The notes: a model not told the origin generated them from the sequence alone. A DNA stretch of 64,000 bases from Lysobacter sp. (GCA_008015835.1 SSGH01000013.1:62001-126000); one strand, 5' to 3'; positions 36,054 through 44,519 are shown, counted from the stretch's first letter. Made by a program: numbers and translations.

Positions 36054-37345
36054 CCGGTCAGACAGGACAGGCGGCGGCTGCCGTCGTAGTCGAACAGGGA
36101 TGGTTCAAGGGAATGGCCGTCGTCATCGATGACGGCCTCGCAACCGAGCGCGACATTCAGCAGATTGTCACCGCCATTCGAGACGGAGGTGGCCACCCGG
36201 TCATCCTCGAACAGTTACCTGCAGAGACGGCCGATCTGGCCAACTTCGCCAATGCGGCGTTCTTCATCATGGACTGGAACCTCACCGGCGGGCTCGAACC
36301 GGGCATTCGCGTGCCGGATACGCTCAAGGAGGAGAATGTCCGCGCCAACTTGGCCTTCCTCAACCGTTTGAGCCAGCACCGCCATGCGCCGGTGTTCATC
36401 TTCACCAACGACGATCCCGAAGTCGTGATTGCCGCCCTCCAAGACGATCCTGGACTGCGTTACCGGCCCGAGGAAAGCCACATTTTGGTGAAGCGCAAGA
36501 GCGAAGTCGGTACCGACGTCTACCGTGTTCTCAACGACTGGGCGGGGCAGGTCCCCTCGGTCATCGCGCTCAAGACCTGGGAACGCAATCTTTTCGACGC
36601 TATCAATGCACTGTTCGTCGACTTCCATAACCGCAGCCGGCATTGGCCTGTTATGTTCTGGGAAGCGGCCAAGACTGACAAAATCCCACCTGGCGAAGAA
36701 CTCGGACGGCTGCTTACTCGGCTGGTGACCTCACGAATGCGGCCCTTGGAGATCGATCTGAGCCCGTTCGAAGCGGCGATGCGAACCGATCAGGCCGCCA
36801 ACGCCGAGGCTTATCACCAGTCACTGATGCGGGTGTTGGAAGGGGAGCGGATCGTGCTGAACGAACGCCTGGATGAGCAGAGCGCGGCCCCTGGAGACTT
36901 CTTCGAAGAGACCGGGGCGGAAGGTGTGACCATTTACTGGCTCAACATTCGCGCCGAATGCGACTGCATCGTGCGCGGCAAGAACAATCCCAACCTTTAC
37001 CTGCTCAAGGGCAAGATTCTTGATGCCGACGAGCTGAAGACGCGGGTCAACAAACAGTTTGGCAACCTCGTCGAGAAGGACAACGAGGCCGTCGTGTTCG
37101 CGATGTACGAAGGAAAGACCATTGCGTTTGGTTTTCGCGACCTTCTCGTCGACAAGTGGAGAAACCGGCGGGCGGCGCGCAAGGGACGCCTCCTGGCACC
37201 GTTCGTGTCGCGGATCATTCAGCGCTATGCGGCTTACAGTCAGCGCCCGGGATTGCCGCGACTGCCGCCGGCATTGCTTGATCAACTCAAGCCCGACGAA
37301 GACCCGGTTGCAGTTCCCGAGGCCTGTAATCTGCCGACAGAGTAG
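36050..37345 (+). CDS. Receiver-domain protein with unknown output domain
   Basis: 431 aa, GTG start inside the kinase stop codon. Residues about 22-160 look like a receiver: acidic pair D27-D28 (VVIDDG), phospho-acceptor D75 (FFIMDWNL), and the conserved lysine K148 (HILVKRK), with FIFTND carrying the Thr/Ser position. The remaining 270 residues have no DNA-binding domain I recognise, so output is probably enzymatic or by interaction. With the adjacent dual-GHKL kinase this forms a cytoplasmic phosphorelay. If this is a defence system, the C-terminal domain is the best candidate for the effector. A nuclease motif was looked for and not seen. Confidence 0.7.
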   Translation: MTGQTGQAAAAVVVEQGWFKGMAVVIDDGLATERDIQQIVTAIRDGGGHPVILEQLPAETADLANFANAAFFIMDWNLTGGLEPGIRVPDTLKEENVRANLAFLNRLSQHRHAPVFIFTNDDPEVVIAALQDDPGLRYRPEESHILVKRKSEVGTDVYRVLNDWAGQVPSVIALKTWERNLFDAINALFVDFHNRSRHWPVMFWEAAKTDKIPPGEELGRLLTRLVTSRMRPLEIDLSPFEAAMRTDQAANAEAYHQSLMRVLEGERIVLNERLDEQSAAPGDFFEETGAEGVTIYWLNIRAECDCIVRGKNNPNLYLLKGKILDADELKTRVNKQFGNLVEKDNEAVVFAMYEGKTIAFGFRDLLVDKWRNRRAARKGRLLAPFVSRIIQRYAAYSQRPGLPRLPPALLDQLKPDEDPVAVPEACNLPTE

Positions 37346-37499
37346 GTCACTTCACTTTGTGCGCTAGGCCGTCGTCAGGCGCTTAACCGCCGCCGCGACC
37401 AAGCTCGTAGCCGCCACAAGGCGCACCGCGTATGATGAGCGCGGTCGCGCCACAATGATGTTTTCCCTCTCGTCAGGGCTGGCGATCGAACCGTAGTTG

Positions 37500-38588
37500 C
37501 TACGAATCTTCAAGCAAACGTGCCGCAGGATTGGCTGAAGCTCCGCCAGACTGAAAATACCCCACGACGCTCGCCACTGCACGGTGCTCGGTCAGTTGCA
37601 TGATCGCCGGCAGCGACACCCCCTGGCGGCTTGCTTCGGTCACGAACCCCGAGCGCAGGCTATGCCCGCCAAAATCCCCCTCCAGCCCAGCCAGGCGCGC
37701 CCGCCGCTGCACGATCTCGCCGACGGCAGCTGGGGAGAGGGCAGGGCCCAAACGCTGCTTCCAGAGCCGCCGGAAGATGGCGCCCTCGGTGATCCCAGAC
37801 GCCTCCAGCCAGTCCTCCAGCGCGAGGGCGGCCCGATCAAGCACCGGCTTGTCCGGGGTCGAGGACGCGGTGACGCCGGTCTGCTGGGTCTTGCTGTGCT
37901 CGAGGCGGTAGATGTAGCCCTTGTCGCCAATCCGGCGCAGATCCCGCAAGTCGGCCGCAGCGATTTCGCTGCGCCGACGACCGCCGCTGGCAAATCCGAA
38001 GCAGAGCAGGGCGCGATCGCGCAGCCCCTCCAGGCTGTCGTCGCAGGTGGCGAGCATCGCCTCCAGTTCGGCCAGGGTGATGGCGGTCTTCTTGCGGGGG
38101 CGTTCGCCGCGCTTGACGGCGGCGCGGGCGGCGCGGCTGAGCACGGTCCGCACAGCCGGCTGTTCGCAGGGGTTCGGCTGCTGTTTGAGACGGTGCGCCG
38201 TGGACAGCACGGCGACCCGATGGCGGACTGAGGACAGGGTCCACGGACCTGGCTTGGCCTTGAGGCCAGCGGCCACCAGCGCGGAATCCACCGCCGGGGG
38301 CAATTCCCACGCCAGGTCACCCTCGGTCGACCGGCGGACGACATGGTCGACGACGAACTGCAGCACGACGGCCTCAGGGACCGGCAGCGTCAGCTCGCGC
38401 CCGTAGCGCGCCGCGTACCAGCCCGCCCAGTAGCGCAGGGCGCTGGCGTAGCTGCGGGTGGTGTTGGCCGCGGCGGCTTCGGCCAGCAGTTCCCGGACCG
38501 CATCAGCCGCCTGCTGCGCCAGTTGTTCGGGCAGCACGATGCCTGAGGCGGGTTGCGCCAGCGCAGGAATAGGGTGATTATCTTTCAT
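37500..38588 (-). CDS. Tyrosine recombinase, TnpS-like cointegrate resolvase
   Basis: About 362 aa from ATG 38588; a GTG at 38639 would add 17 residues. The N-terminal SAM-like core-binding domain (about 30-150) precedes a catalytic domain with the tyrosine-recombinase set: Arg in GFASGGRRRSE, Lys in LEHSKTQQ, HSLRSGF (HxxR), the His in TEHRAV and the nucleophile in VVGYFQ. It is divergent from a KfrA-like coiled-coil gene with an inverted-repeat site between. This is the arrangement of tnpS-tnpT in Tn4651-type transposons, where it resolves cointegrates. Its position on a Tn7-like element suggests the same role. An integrase role cannot be excluded. Confidence 0.8.
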   Translation of the reverse strand: MKDNHPIPALAQPASGIVLPEQLAQQAADAVRELLAEAAAANTTRSYASALRYWAGWYAARYGRELTLPVPEAVVLQFVVDHVVRRSTEGDLAWELPPAVDSALVAAGLKAKPGPWTLSSVRHRVAVLSTAHRLKQQPNPCEQPAVRTVLSRAARAAVKRGERPRKKTAITLAELEAMLATCDDSLEGLRDRALLCFGFASGGRRRSEIAAADLRDLRRIGDKGYIYRLEHSKTQQTGVTASSTPDKPVLDRAALALEDWLEASGITEGAIFRRLWKQRLGPALSPAAVGEIVQRRARLAGLEGDFGGHSLRSGFVTEASRQGVSLPAIMQLTEHRAVASVVGYFQSGGASANPAARLLEDS

Positions 38589-38624
38589 AGTATGTACTAA
38601 ATGAAACGTTTTAAGCAGCCTAGC

Positions 38625-38647
38625 CACGATAATCTTCACTTATCGTG
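38625..38647. other. Putative resolution core site between recombinase and KfrA-like gene
   Basis: CACGATAA-TCTTCAC-TTATCGTG: perfect 8-bp arms around a 7-bp spacer, in the 106-bp divergent gap. Arm length, symmetry and spacer size are what a tyrosine recombinase core site needs, and the location matches the rst site of tnpS-tnpT modules. Confidence 0.55.
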
Positions 38648-38694
38648 AGTACGGATTCAACAGAGTAGGGCGGCCGCGTCGGAGGGCGGCAGCG

Positions 38695-39630
38695 ATGGCA
38701 ACAGGCATCACCCAGGTCCAGGTCAATACCGCGGCGGACGCGCTCGTGTTCACCGGCGTGCGACCCACCGTCGACCGAATTCGCGCATTTCTCGGGACCG
38801 GTTCCCCGAACACTGTGACGCGCATGCTGGAAGTGTGGTGGCAGGGCCTCGGCCCCCGCCTGCGCGCACAACAGGCGAGGGCGGACCTCCCCAGCGTGCC
38901 GGAGGCCGTCGCGGGACTCGCTGCTCAGCTTTGGGAAGCGGCGCTCGAAGCGGCCCATGCCGAAGCAGCGAGCGCCCTCTCGCACCAAGCCGATGCCGTG
39001 GCCGCGCAAGCGGCCCAACTCGATACCGATCGTGCCGCGTTGGTTCACCACAGTGCGGCCTTGGACGCCGCCGTGGACGTCGCGCGTCAAGCGCAGACCG
39101 TCGCGGAAGCGCGCCTCGCCGAGGCCCAAGCGCTGATTGCGCAACAGGCGGCGCACGTCACCGATCTCCTCGGACAGCGGGACTCGGCACATGGCAAGCT
39201 CGAGGCGCTGCAACGCATCCATGTCGAGACGACCGAGCAATTGGCTCGTCACATGGACGCCGCGGCCGCAGAACGTGACGCGCTGTCTCAGCACGTCCGC
39301 GCCGTCGAGGATCGGGCGCATCAGGAGGTCGATCGCGCCCGCCAGGACGCGAAATCGCTGCAAGCACAACTGGCGGCCGCGGGGAAAGAGCGCGATGCGC
39401 TCGCCCAGCAATTGCGCGACGCACGCGAGGCCGCACTCAAAGAGGCGGCCCGGCAGCAGCAGGAGGCAGCCGCCCAACGCGCTCGCGCCGAGGCCTTGGA
39501 GGAACAACTGCACCGATTGAACGCAGCCGTTGTCCCTGCGCAGAAGGCGCGAGGTGCGCGCGCCACTAGTCCTAAAGCGACGCCAAAGCGAGCGCCCTCA
39601 AAGCAGAGGTCTGATCGCGGTACCAAATGA
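38695..39630 (+). CDS. KfrA-like coiled-coil DNA-binding protein, TnpT-like
   Basis: 311 aa. The N-terminal 110 residues match the KfrA-type DNA-binding domain (ALVFTGVRPTVDRIRAFL and GSPNTVTRMLEVWW). Most of the rest (about 110-285) is an Ala- and Gln-rich heptad coiled coil, ending in a basic tail (ATSPKATPKRAPSKQRSD). TnpT proteins of Tn4651-type elements share this plan and help TnpS act at the rst site. It is divergent from the recombinase and upstream of the TniQ-like genes in the same direction. Confidence 0.75.
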   Translation: MATGITQVQVNTAADALVFTGVRPTVDRIRAFLGTGSPNTVTRMLEVWWQGLGPRLRAQQARADLPSVPEAVAGLAAQLWEAALEAAHAEAASALSHQADAVAAQAAQLDTDRAALVHHSAALDAAVDVARQAQTVAEARLAEAQALIAQQAAHVTDLLGQRDSAHGKLEALQRIHVETTEQLARHMDAAAAERDALSQHVRAVEDRAHQEVDRARQDAKSLQAQLAAAGKERDALAQQLRDAREAALKEAARQQQEAAAQRARAEALEEQLHRLNAAVVPAQKARGARATSPKATPKRAPSKQRSDRGTK

Positions 39631-39772
39631 TTCTGTTGGCCAGCTTGCAGGCAGATTGGTGTGTGAGCCGCACCACGGCGTCCTGCGCCATCGCCGTGCG
39701 AAGGGCGTATCGTTGATGGCCACGGACGGCGTTGGGCGGGTAAAACTGACAGTGCGTCGAAAGGAGGCAAGG

Positions 39773-41305
39773 GTGGGCAACTCGATTGACGTGCCGGAGG
39801 CGCGTCTCGGAGGCTTGAACTGGCGTGTGCGGTGGTGGCCCCCCGCCTTGCGGCCGTTGCGATCGCACCTCGAGGACCCGACGCTCTTCGAGCGCCTCCG
39901 CTTTTGCCGTGCTTGTTTGTTGCGCGGCGACCACTCTCCCGTGTTCCAGTTGCCGTGGTGGACCGGTTGCCCCGTTCACGACGAGCCCTTGTGCGAGGGC
40001 TGTCCGCGTTGCCGCGCGCTGATTCCCGCCGGCTTGCCCCACGCCAACCCCGCGCGTTGGCTGCAGTGTCCACACTGCCACGCCGAGCTCAGCGACCGTG
40101 CGCTGCTGGCGCACCTGCATGCAGCCCCCAGTCGCCAGAACGATGGACGCTGGTGGCAGGTGCTGGCCGCGTACCGCCGATGGCTGGCCGCGACGCACGC
40201 GGTAGCGTGGACGTTGCCATGGAGCGTGCAGGGAGACGGAGCGTTCGAGGAGGCGGCCTTCCTGGCAGTGCGCCACCTCGTGAAGTGTGTGGCGCCGCCG
40301 GCGGCACTGACGCGCCACCTTCCGACGACGACGCTGACAAGCGCGAGCGCGCGTGCGTGGTCGCGGACCTTTGTGGAACATCCGACTGTGCCGAGCGTGC
40401 GCGAATTGGGCTTTACCTCGCCTCAGGCGATGATCAACGCTGGCCGTAACTTCTACGGCGCATTGCCCATCACCGAAACCTGTCGCCGCGCGTTGGCCAA
40501 GGCGGAACGCCATCTTCGACGCCAACTGCGCGTTCCCCTGATTGGCCGCGGTTCTCCGCGCGCGCTACCCGACGCGGTGTTGTATGACTGGCGTGGGCCG
40601 CGCACGTTGGCGGTTCTTGCCTTCCGGCTCCTGACCGGTTTGGCGCAAACCGACCGAGTGCAAGGCGTGGCCTACCTGGATCTTCGCGCGGTGGAACTGC
40701 TGCTGGAAACACCGGTGCGGATGGCGCAAATCGCATTGGCCCCGTGGACCGGCGTGGATTTGCAAGATCTGCGCGCATGGCCTCAGGACATGACGATGTT
40801 GCTAGTCGAACCGAGGTGGATGTTGCGCGCGCGCTGCACGGCTCCCGAAGTTCGGCGCGAGCCGCAGCCTCGCTGCGCCCTCGGTTGGCTCTACGAGCGC
40901 ATGATCCTCGAGGCGTGGCAGGACTTGGCGCTGGAATGCTTTTCGCGTGCCCGGCCGGGCGGGGTGCTGGCGTGTACCCTCGGCTCGACGTTGCGCATTC
41001 GCTCGCCGCGGGAGCGCAATGTCTACGTGCCGCTCAAAGCCACACTCGACGCCACGGCGGTCGCGAATGAACTCGCCCACCCACTGCTGGAGCGTGCAAG
41101 CGCCGATCGCGGCCGTCCGCGCGGGTGGGCGATGGCGATCATGCAGGTGCCTGGTGGGAGCCCCGACACCTACATCGCCCTGCTTGGACGCTCGGCGCCG
41201 CGCCCCTTTGCGCCGCGTTGCGCGCCGTCTTTCAAGGCGCACTGGACCTGGCCGGACGAAATGGCGCCGGAGGACGCTTCACCGACGTATTCGGCGACGC
41301 CATGA
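39773..41305 (+). CDS. tniQ: TniQ/TnsD-like target-selection protein 1, N-terminally short
   Basis: About 510 aa from GTG 39773, which has an excellent AAAGGAGG just upstream; ATG 39716 is an in-frame alternative. A zinc-finger region matches TniQ/TnsD: FCRACLLRGDHSPVFQLPWW, then CPVHDEPLCEGCPRC and LQCPHCHAEL. Compared with the next gene it begins only about 30 residues before the first CxxC, so the helical TniQ N-terminal part (about 60 residues) is absent. The start may be eroded, or the protein may rely on its partner. TnsD-type proteins bind the target site and recruit TnsC. The end overlaps the next gene (ATGA). Confidence 0.68.
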   Translation: MGNSIDVPEARLGGLNWRVRWWPPALRPLRSHLEDPTLFERLRFCRACLLRGDHSPVFQLPWWTGCPVHDEPLCEGCPRCRALIPAGLPHANPARWLQCPHCHAELSDRALLAHLHAAPSRQNDGRWWQVLAAYRRWLAATHAVAWTLPWSVQGDGAFEEAAFLAVRHLVKCVAPPAALTRHLPTTTLTSASARAWSRTFVEHPTVPSVRELGFTSPQAMINAGRNFYGALPITETCRRALAKAERHLRRQLRVPLIGRGSPRALPDAVLYDWRGPRTLAVLAFRLLTGLAQTDRVQGVAYLDLRAVELLLETPVRMAQIALAPWTGVDLQDLRAWPQDMTMLLVEPRWMLRARCTAPEVRREPQPRCALGWLYERMILEAWQDLALECFSRARPGGVLACTLGSTLRIRSPRERNVYVPLKATLDATAVANELAHPLLERASADRGRPRGWAMAIMQVPGGSPDTYIALLGRSAPRPFAPRCAPSFKAHWTWPDEMAPEDASPTYSATP

Positions 41306-42855
41306 CGGCATCAGGACGCTTGCGTTTACCGTTCATCCGGCATCCGTGGCCGTACCCCTCCGCGGTGTCCCTGCTGTCCAATATCGCGCGGCTCCAGGTA
41401 CTGGGCCGCCACGAGCTCGCGGCGTTGTGGCTGACGGGACCGTCCGCGAAACAGTTCGCGAACCAGTTGGGCGGCATGCGGCATTGGGTGACCGACGAGC
41501 GCATCGGCACCTCGCTGCGACTGACGGTATCGGAAGTGCTGCTGGCCTTTGACCCCACTCACTGGTGGCCGGAGGCGCTTCGCGCGCTTGCGACACCGTT
41601 CGCCGATCCACTGCGGTTTTGCCCGGTGTGTCTGGAGCAGGGCTATCACACCCACCTGTTCCAGTTGCCTTGGTGGCAGCGGTGTCCGGTCCACGACCTC
41701 GACCTGCTCAGCACGTGCCCAGGTTGCGGCGGCTCCCTGGCGGGCCTGGGGCTGCGCGCGCCGCCCAAATACGCCTTGTATTGCAGCCGCTGCGATCGAG
41801 ACTTCGTGGATACCGGCGCACTGGTCGATGCCGCGCGAAGCCCCATCGTGGAACGGTGGCACACCATCGTCGGCGCACACCGCGTGTGGGCTTCTGCGGT
41901 TTCAAATGCTTTCGTGGTCGCTCCCACGCTGGTGACCCCTTACTGCGAGATCGCGGCGCAGTCCGTCATCGAATGGATCAAAGCATCTGGAGTGCCATGG
42001 CCAAGAGAACTTCGACGGTTCGTCAGCGAGTTGTCGACGTGCCTGGGTGGTCTGAGGGTCCGGGTGGCTGCCCCCAAAGACGAGGATGTGGACGCCCTCA
42101 AGCGTCTGAGTGCCACCATCGCTGACTCGACCACTCCGGACGTGGAGGACCTTCAAGTCTTTCCTGCGGTAAATCGCACACTCGGCAAGTCCCTCGCGCG
42201 GACCGAACGCAGACTGCAACGGATCAGCAGCGCTGATTTTCCGCGGCTCGCACGGGCACATCGCTTTCGTCACCCTCAGAAACTCAACGACAGTCAAGTC
42301 AGCGCACTGGAGGAGGTGGAAGAGTCGGAAATCGCGCTCATGCGGGATCGCGGCTATCGGCTTCGGTGTGCCGAGCTTGATCTGACCGAGAACCATTGGT
42401 TAGCCGTTGTGGGACGGCGACGGGATCATCTAATCGGATTGGCAGCCTTTCGTTTGTTGTGCCATGTCAGGTCGGCGTTGGCTGACTTCGAGTCGACGAC
42501 CGCTCGATCGGCGGCGAGGGACGTTCTCGAGTGGTGGTACGCGCACCTGATGACAGTGGGCCTGATCGATGGCACCGTGGCGGCGATCCACCTCGTCGCA
42601 TTTCCGCGAAGTGGAACGATGGAACTTCCAGGCTGGCCACCCGTCGATTTGGGCCGCCACCCGCCGGGTCATTCCTGGGTCTTGGCAGCCACGCGGCGCA
42701 AGGAAGAGCTGGTCGCGCATCTGGAATCCATGCCGCTGGCGGCGACCATAAGGTCGGACACGGAACGGGTTGGCGAACTCCAGCGGAATGTCGGTTCGCG
42801 ATTGCTGACCTTTCAGCAGTTCTCAGCTGAGCCGGCAGCCAACCGAGTCCGATAG
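41302..42855 (+). CDS. tniQ: TniQ/TnsD-like target-selection protein 2
   Basis: 517 aa, starting in the ATGA overlap with the previous gene. It has the TniQ N-terminal helical domain (about 1-85, HPWPYPSAVSLLSNIARLQ and RHELAALWLTG), then zinc-finger motifs FCPVCLEQGYHTHLFQLPWW, CPVHDLDLLSTCPGC and CSRCDRDFVD. A long C-terminal half follows that in TnsD proteins contacts the attachment-site DNA. It is paralogous to its neighbour through the zinc-finger part, and two tandem TniQ proteins often divide the labour of target choice. It is the last gene before the right end. Confidence 0.78.
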   Translation: MTASGRLRLPFIRHPWPYPSAVSLLSNIARLQVLGRHELAALWLTGPSAKQFANQLGGMRHWVTDERIGTSLRLTVSEVLLAFDPTHWWPEALRALATPFADPLRFCPVCLEQGYHTHLFQLPWWQRCPVHDLDLLSTCPGCGGSLAGLGLRAPPKYALYCSRCDRDFVDTGALVDAARSPIVERWHTIVGAHRVWASAVSNAFVVAPTLVTPYCEIAAQSVIEWIKASGVPWPRELRRFVSELSTCLGGLRVRVAAPKDEDVDALKRLSATIADSTTPDVEDLQVFPAVNRTLGKSLARTERRLQRISSADFPRLARAHRFRHPQKLNDSQVSALEEVEESEIALMRDRGYRLRCAELDLTENHWLAVVGRRRDHLIGLAAFRLLCHVRSALADFESTTARSAARDVLEWWYAHLMTVGLIDGTVAAIHLVAFPRSGTMELPGWPPVDLGRHPPGHSWVLAATRRKEELVAHLESMPLAATIRSDTERVGELQRNVGSRLLTFQQFSAEPAANRVR

Positions 42856-42910
42856 GTCACTTTCAGATGATTTCGTTTCCGATATGGGGAAATCTGCTGC
42901 TATCTATATC

Positions 42911-42954
42911 TCTCAGGAATTCAGAGAGATAGCGAGAAGTAGGGCGAATTCAGG
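42911..42954 (-). repeat. Right-end repeats of the Tn7-like element (putative TnsB sites)
   Basis: CTCAGGAATTCAGAGAG at 42912-42928 and GGGCGAATTCAGG at 42942-42954. The second is the exact reverse complement of the left-end copy at 3477-3489. A weaker, gapped relative (CAGGCAATTCTGAAG, around 43122-43136) may be the outermost site. Confidence 0.6.
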
Positions 42955-43267
42955 AGTCCACCTGGGGCAAAATCAGCTGGGCAACCACAAACGGGCTCGA
43001 TTTGACCCGGAGCCGTCGCGCAAGTTCGCGCAGTCTCTGAACATAATATGCATTATGCGAAATTATAGAAATGGGCTAAAACATGCCCGAGGCGCCTCCT
43101 CCCGATTGAATCCGGTGCGTCTCAGGCAATTCTGAAGTCGATCTTTCAGCGATAAGCCGAACGCTCAGCGCGAGGTCGCAGACCTGCTCCGCATGCGATA
43201 TGCCCGAACCGCAAGCCGCTGAGCATCGACGCTCACCGCGTCGGCGCTCAGCGGCGGCCGTGTGGCG
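42955..43267. other. Non-coding junction between transposon right end and PKS operon
   Basis: No gene is supported. It holds AATATGCATTATGC near 43046, resembling the ATGCAT operator repeats at 32442-32468, and the possible outermost TnsB site near 43126. GCCCGAGGCG at 43085-43094 also occurs in direct orientation at 3486-3495, beside the left-end repeat. No terminator with a T-run was seen for the leftward PKS operon, which ends at 43268. Confidence 0.5.
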
Positions 43268-44443
43268 TTAGGCCGCGACCGGCTGCAATTCGTCCAGATC
43301 GAAGTAACCGTTGTAACCCTTCATATAGACCACCGCGCGATGGCCGAACAGGACGATCGCCTCGGTGCGGGTTTCCAGCTCCGGGCAATCGATGGTCGTG
43401 GACCGGGCTTTGCTGCCGACCGGGTACCGGGCGTTCCAAGCCTTGGCTTTTTCGGTGGCGGCGACGGTGTGCGCCGGTACGTTGGCCGCGCTGGGCGCCG
43501 GCGTCGGCGCCGCAGCGGGCGTCGGCTCGGTGGCCGACGGAGCCGGCGCGACGGCGATCGGGAAAGCGTCGAGGACATCGTCGGGCGTCTGCCGGCGAAT
43601 GGTCTCCACCAACCGGGTCAGCACGTCGCCGTGCCCCAGTTCCTCGAATTCGGCGCCCGCGCCGCGGTGACGGGCCAGCGCCAGCAGGTACTGCACGCTC
43701 TCGCTCCACTGCACGGTGCTGGCGATCTGGCTGGACAGGGTTTCCAGCAGACGGTCGCTCTGGTACGGCCGCGCGGTGACGTTGGACACGACCGGAATCT
43801 TCGGCGCTGCGAATTCGAAGCCTTTCAGGAATTCGTGGAACTGGCCCATCGCGTCGCGCATGAAACGCGAGTGGAAGGCGCCGCTGGTGTTCAAGGGGTA
43901 GAAACGCATCTTGCCTTTCTTGAACAGAGGCTGCGCCTTCGCGATCTGCTCGGCCGCACCGGAGACGACGATCTGCGAGGGCGAGTTGTAGTTCGCCAGA
44001 TAGACGTCCTCGATGCCGCCGTCGGCCAGCGTTTGTTCGATTTCCTGACGGGTCGCGTTGAGGATCGCGGCCATGCCGCCGCCGGAGACTTGGCCCATCA
44101 GCTCGCCGCGCTTCTTGACGAACCGCAGCCCGGTCTCGAAATCGAAGCAGCCCGCCGCCATCAGCGCATCGAATTCGCCCAAGCTATGGCCGGCGAGGAA
44201 ATCCGGAATGCCGCCGCCCTCCTCCAACTTGCGGAAGTACGACAGCGCGTTGACGGTGTACAGCGCCGGCTGGGTGAATTGAGTCTTGCCCAATTCGTCG
44301 CGCGGGTCGTCCAGGCACAGTTCTTTGATCGAATACCCGAGGATGGCGTCGGCCTTGTCGGTCAGCTCGCGGAACCGGTCGAACAGATCGCCGCCCATGC
44401 CTTTGGCCTGAGATCCTTGGCCCGGGAACATGTAAATCTTCAT
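43268..44443 (-). CDS. Free-standing acyltransferase of the trans-AT PKS
   Basis: 391 aa. The FabD-type fold is evident: FPGQGSQ at 6-12, active-site Ser87 in GHSLGEF, and the catalytic His in SGAFHSRFM. In trans-AT clusters such proteins load malonyl units onto every PKS module, or act as acyl hydrolases that clear stalled chains (PedC type). After about residue 285 comes an Ala/Pro linker and then a 60-residue C-terminal piece (FGHRAVVYMKGYNGYFDLDE) seen on some trans-AT-associated acyltransferases. It is the last gene of the leftward operon. Whether it is the loading AT or the hydrolase cannot be decided here. A second AT may lie beyond the right edge. Confidence 0.82.
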   Translation of the reverse strand: MKIYMFPGQGSQAKGMGGDLFDRFRELTDKADAILGYSIKELCLDDPRDELGKTQFTQPALYTVNALSYFRKLEEGGGIPDFLAGHSLGEFDALMAAGCFDFETGLRFVKKRGELMGQVSGGGMAAILNATRQEIEQTLADGGIEDVYLANYNSPSQIVVSGAAEQIAKAQPLFKKGKMRFYPLNTSGAFHSRFMRDAMGQFHEFLKGFEFAAPKIPVVSNVTARPYQSDRLLETLSSQIASTVQWSESVQYLLALARHRGAGAEFEELGHGDVLTRLVETIRRQTPDDVLDAFPIAVAPAPSATEPTPAAAPTPAPSAANVPAHTVAATEKAKAWNARYPVGSKARSTTIDCPELETRTEAIVLFGHRAVVYMKGYNGYFDLDELQPVAA

Positions 44444-44519
44444 GCGTTACGACTCCATGTGGATCATCTGAAAGATGCGTGTGAAAGGTGCGTGAGAGAG
44501 ATGCGGTGCGAAGCCGCGC

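Larger units (their letters stand above)
3466..43137. mobile_element. Tn7-like transposon, about 39.6 kb (ends approximate)
   Basis: The element is bounded by tnsA-tnsB-tnsC at the left and two TniQ/TnsD-type genes at the right, with about 32 kb of cargo between. CCTGAATTCGCCC at 3477-3489 recurs exactly as its reverse complement at 42942-42954. Further AATTC-centred copies lie nearby on both sides (around 3510, 3543, 42914 and 43126), like the multiple TnsB sites of Tn7 ends. A gapped version, GAATT-GCCTGAGACG read leftwards around 43122-43136, suggests the right tip is near 43.14 kb. The left tip lies between the end of recognisable puuC (about 3462) and 3477. No target duplication or terminal TGT/ACA pair could be identified, so the limits are estimates. 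No CRISPR-Cas genes are present. Confidence 0.75.

Noticed and set aside
37500-38588. Calling the tyrosine recombinase the integrase of a separate genomic island
   Set aside because: No tRNA or attachment-site duplication was seen, and its divergent KfrA-like partner and core repeat fit a resolvase better.
3486-43094. Direct repeat GCCCGAGGCG at 3486-3495 and 43085-43094 as target-site duplication
   Set aside because: Tn7-like elements duplicate 5 bp, and the left copy lies inside the end-repeat region. Adjacent sequences do not form matching termini. Left as an observation only.
42884-43135. Possible small gene at the transposon right end
   Set aside because: It covers the putative TnsB repeats and has no ribosome-binding site or family features.
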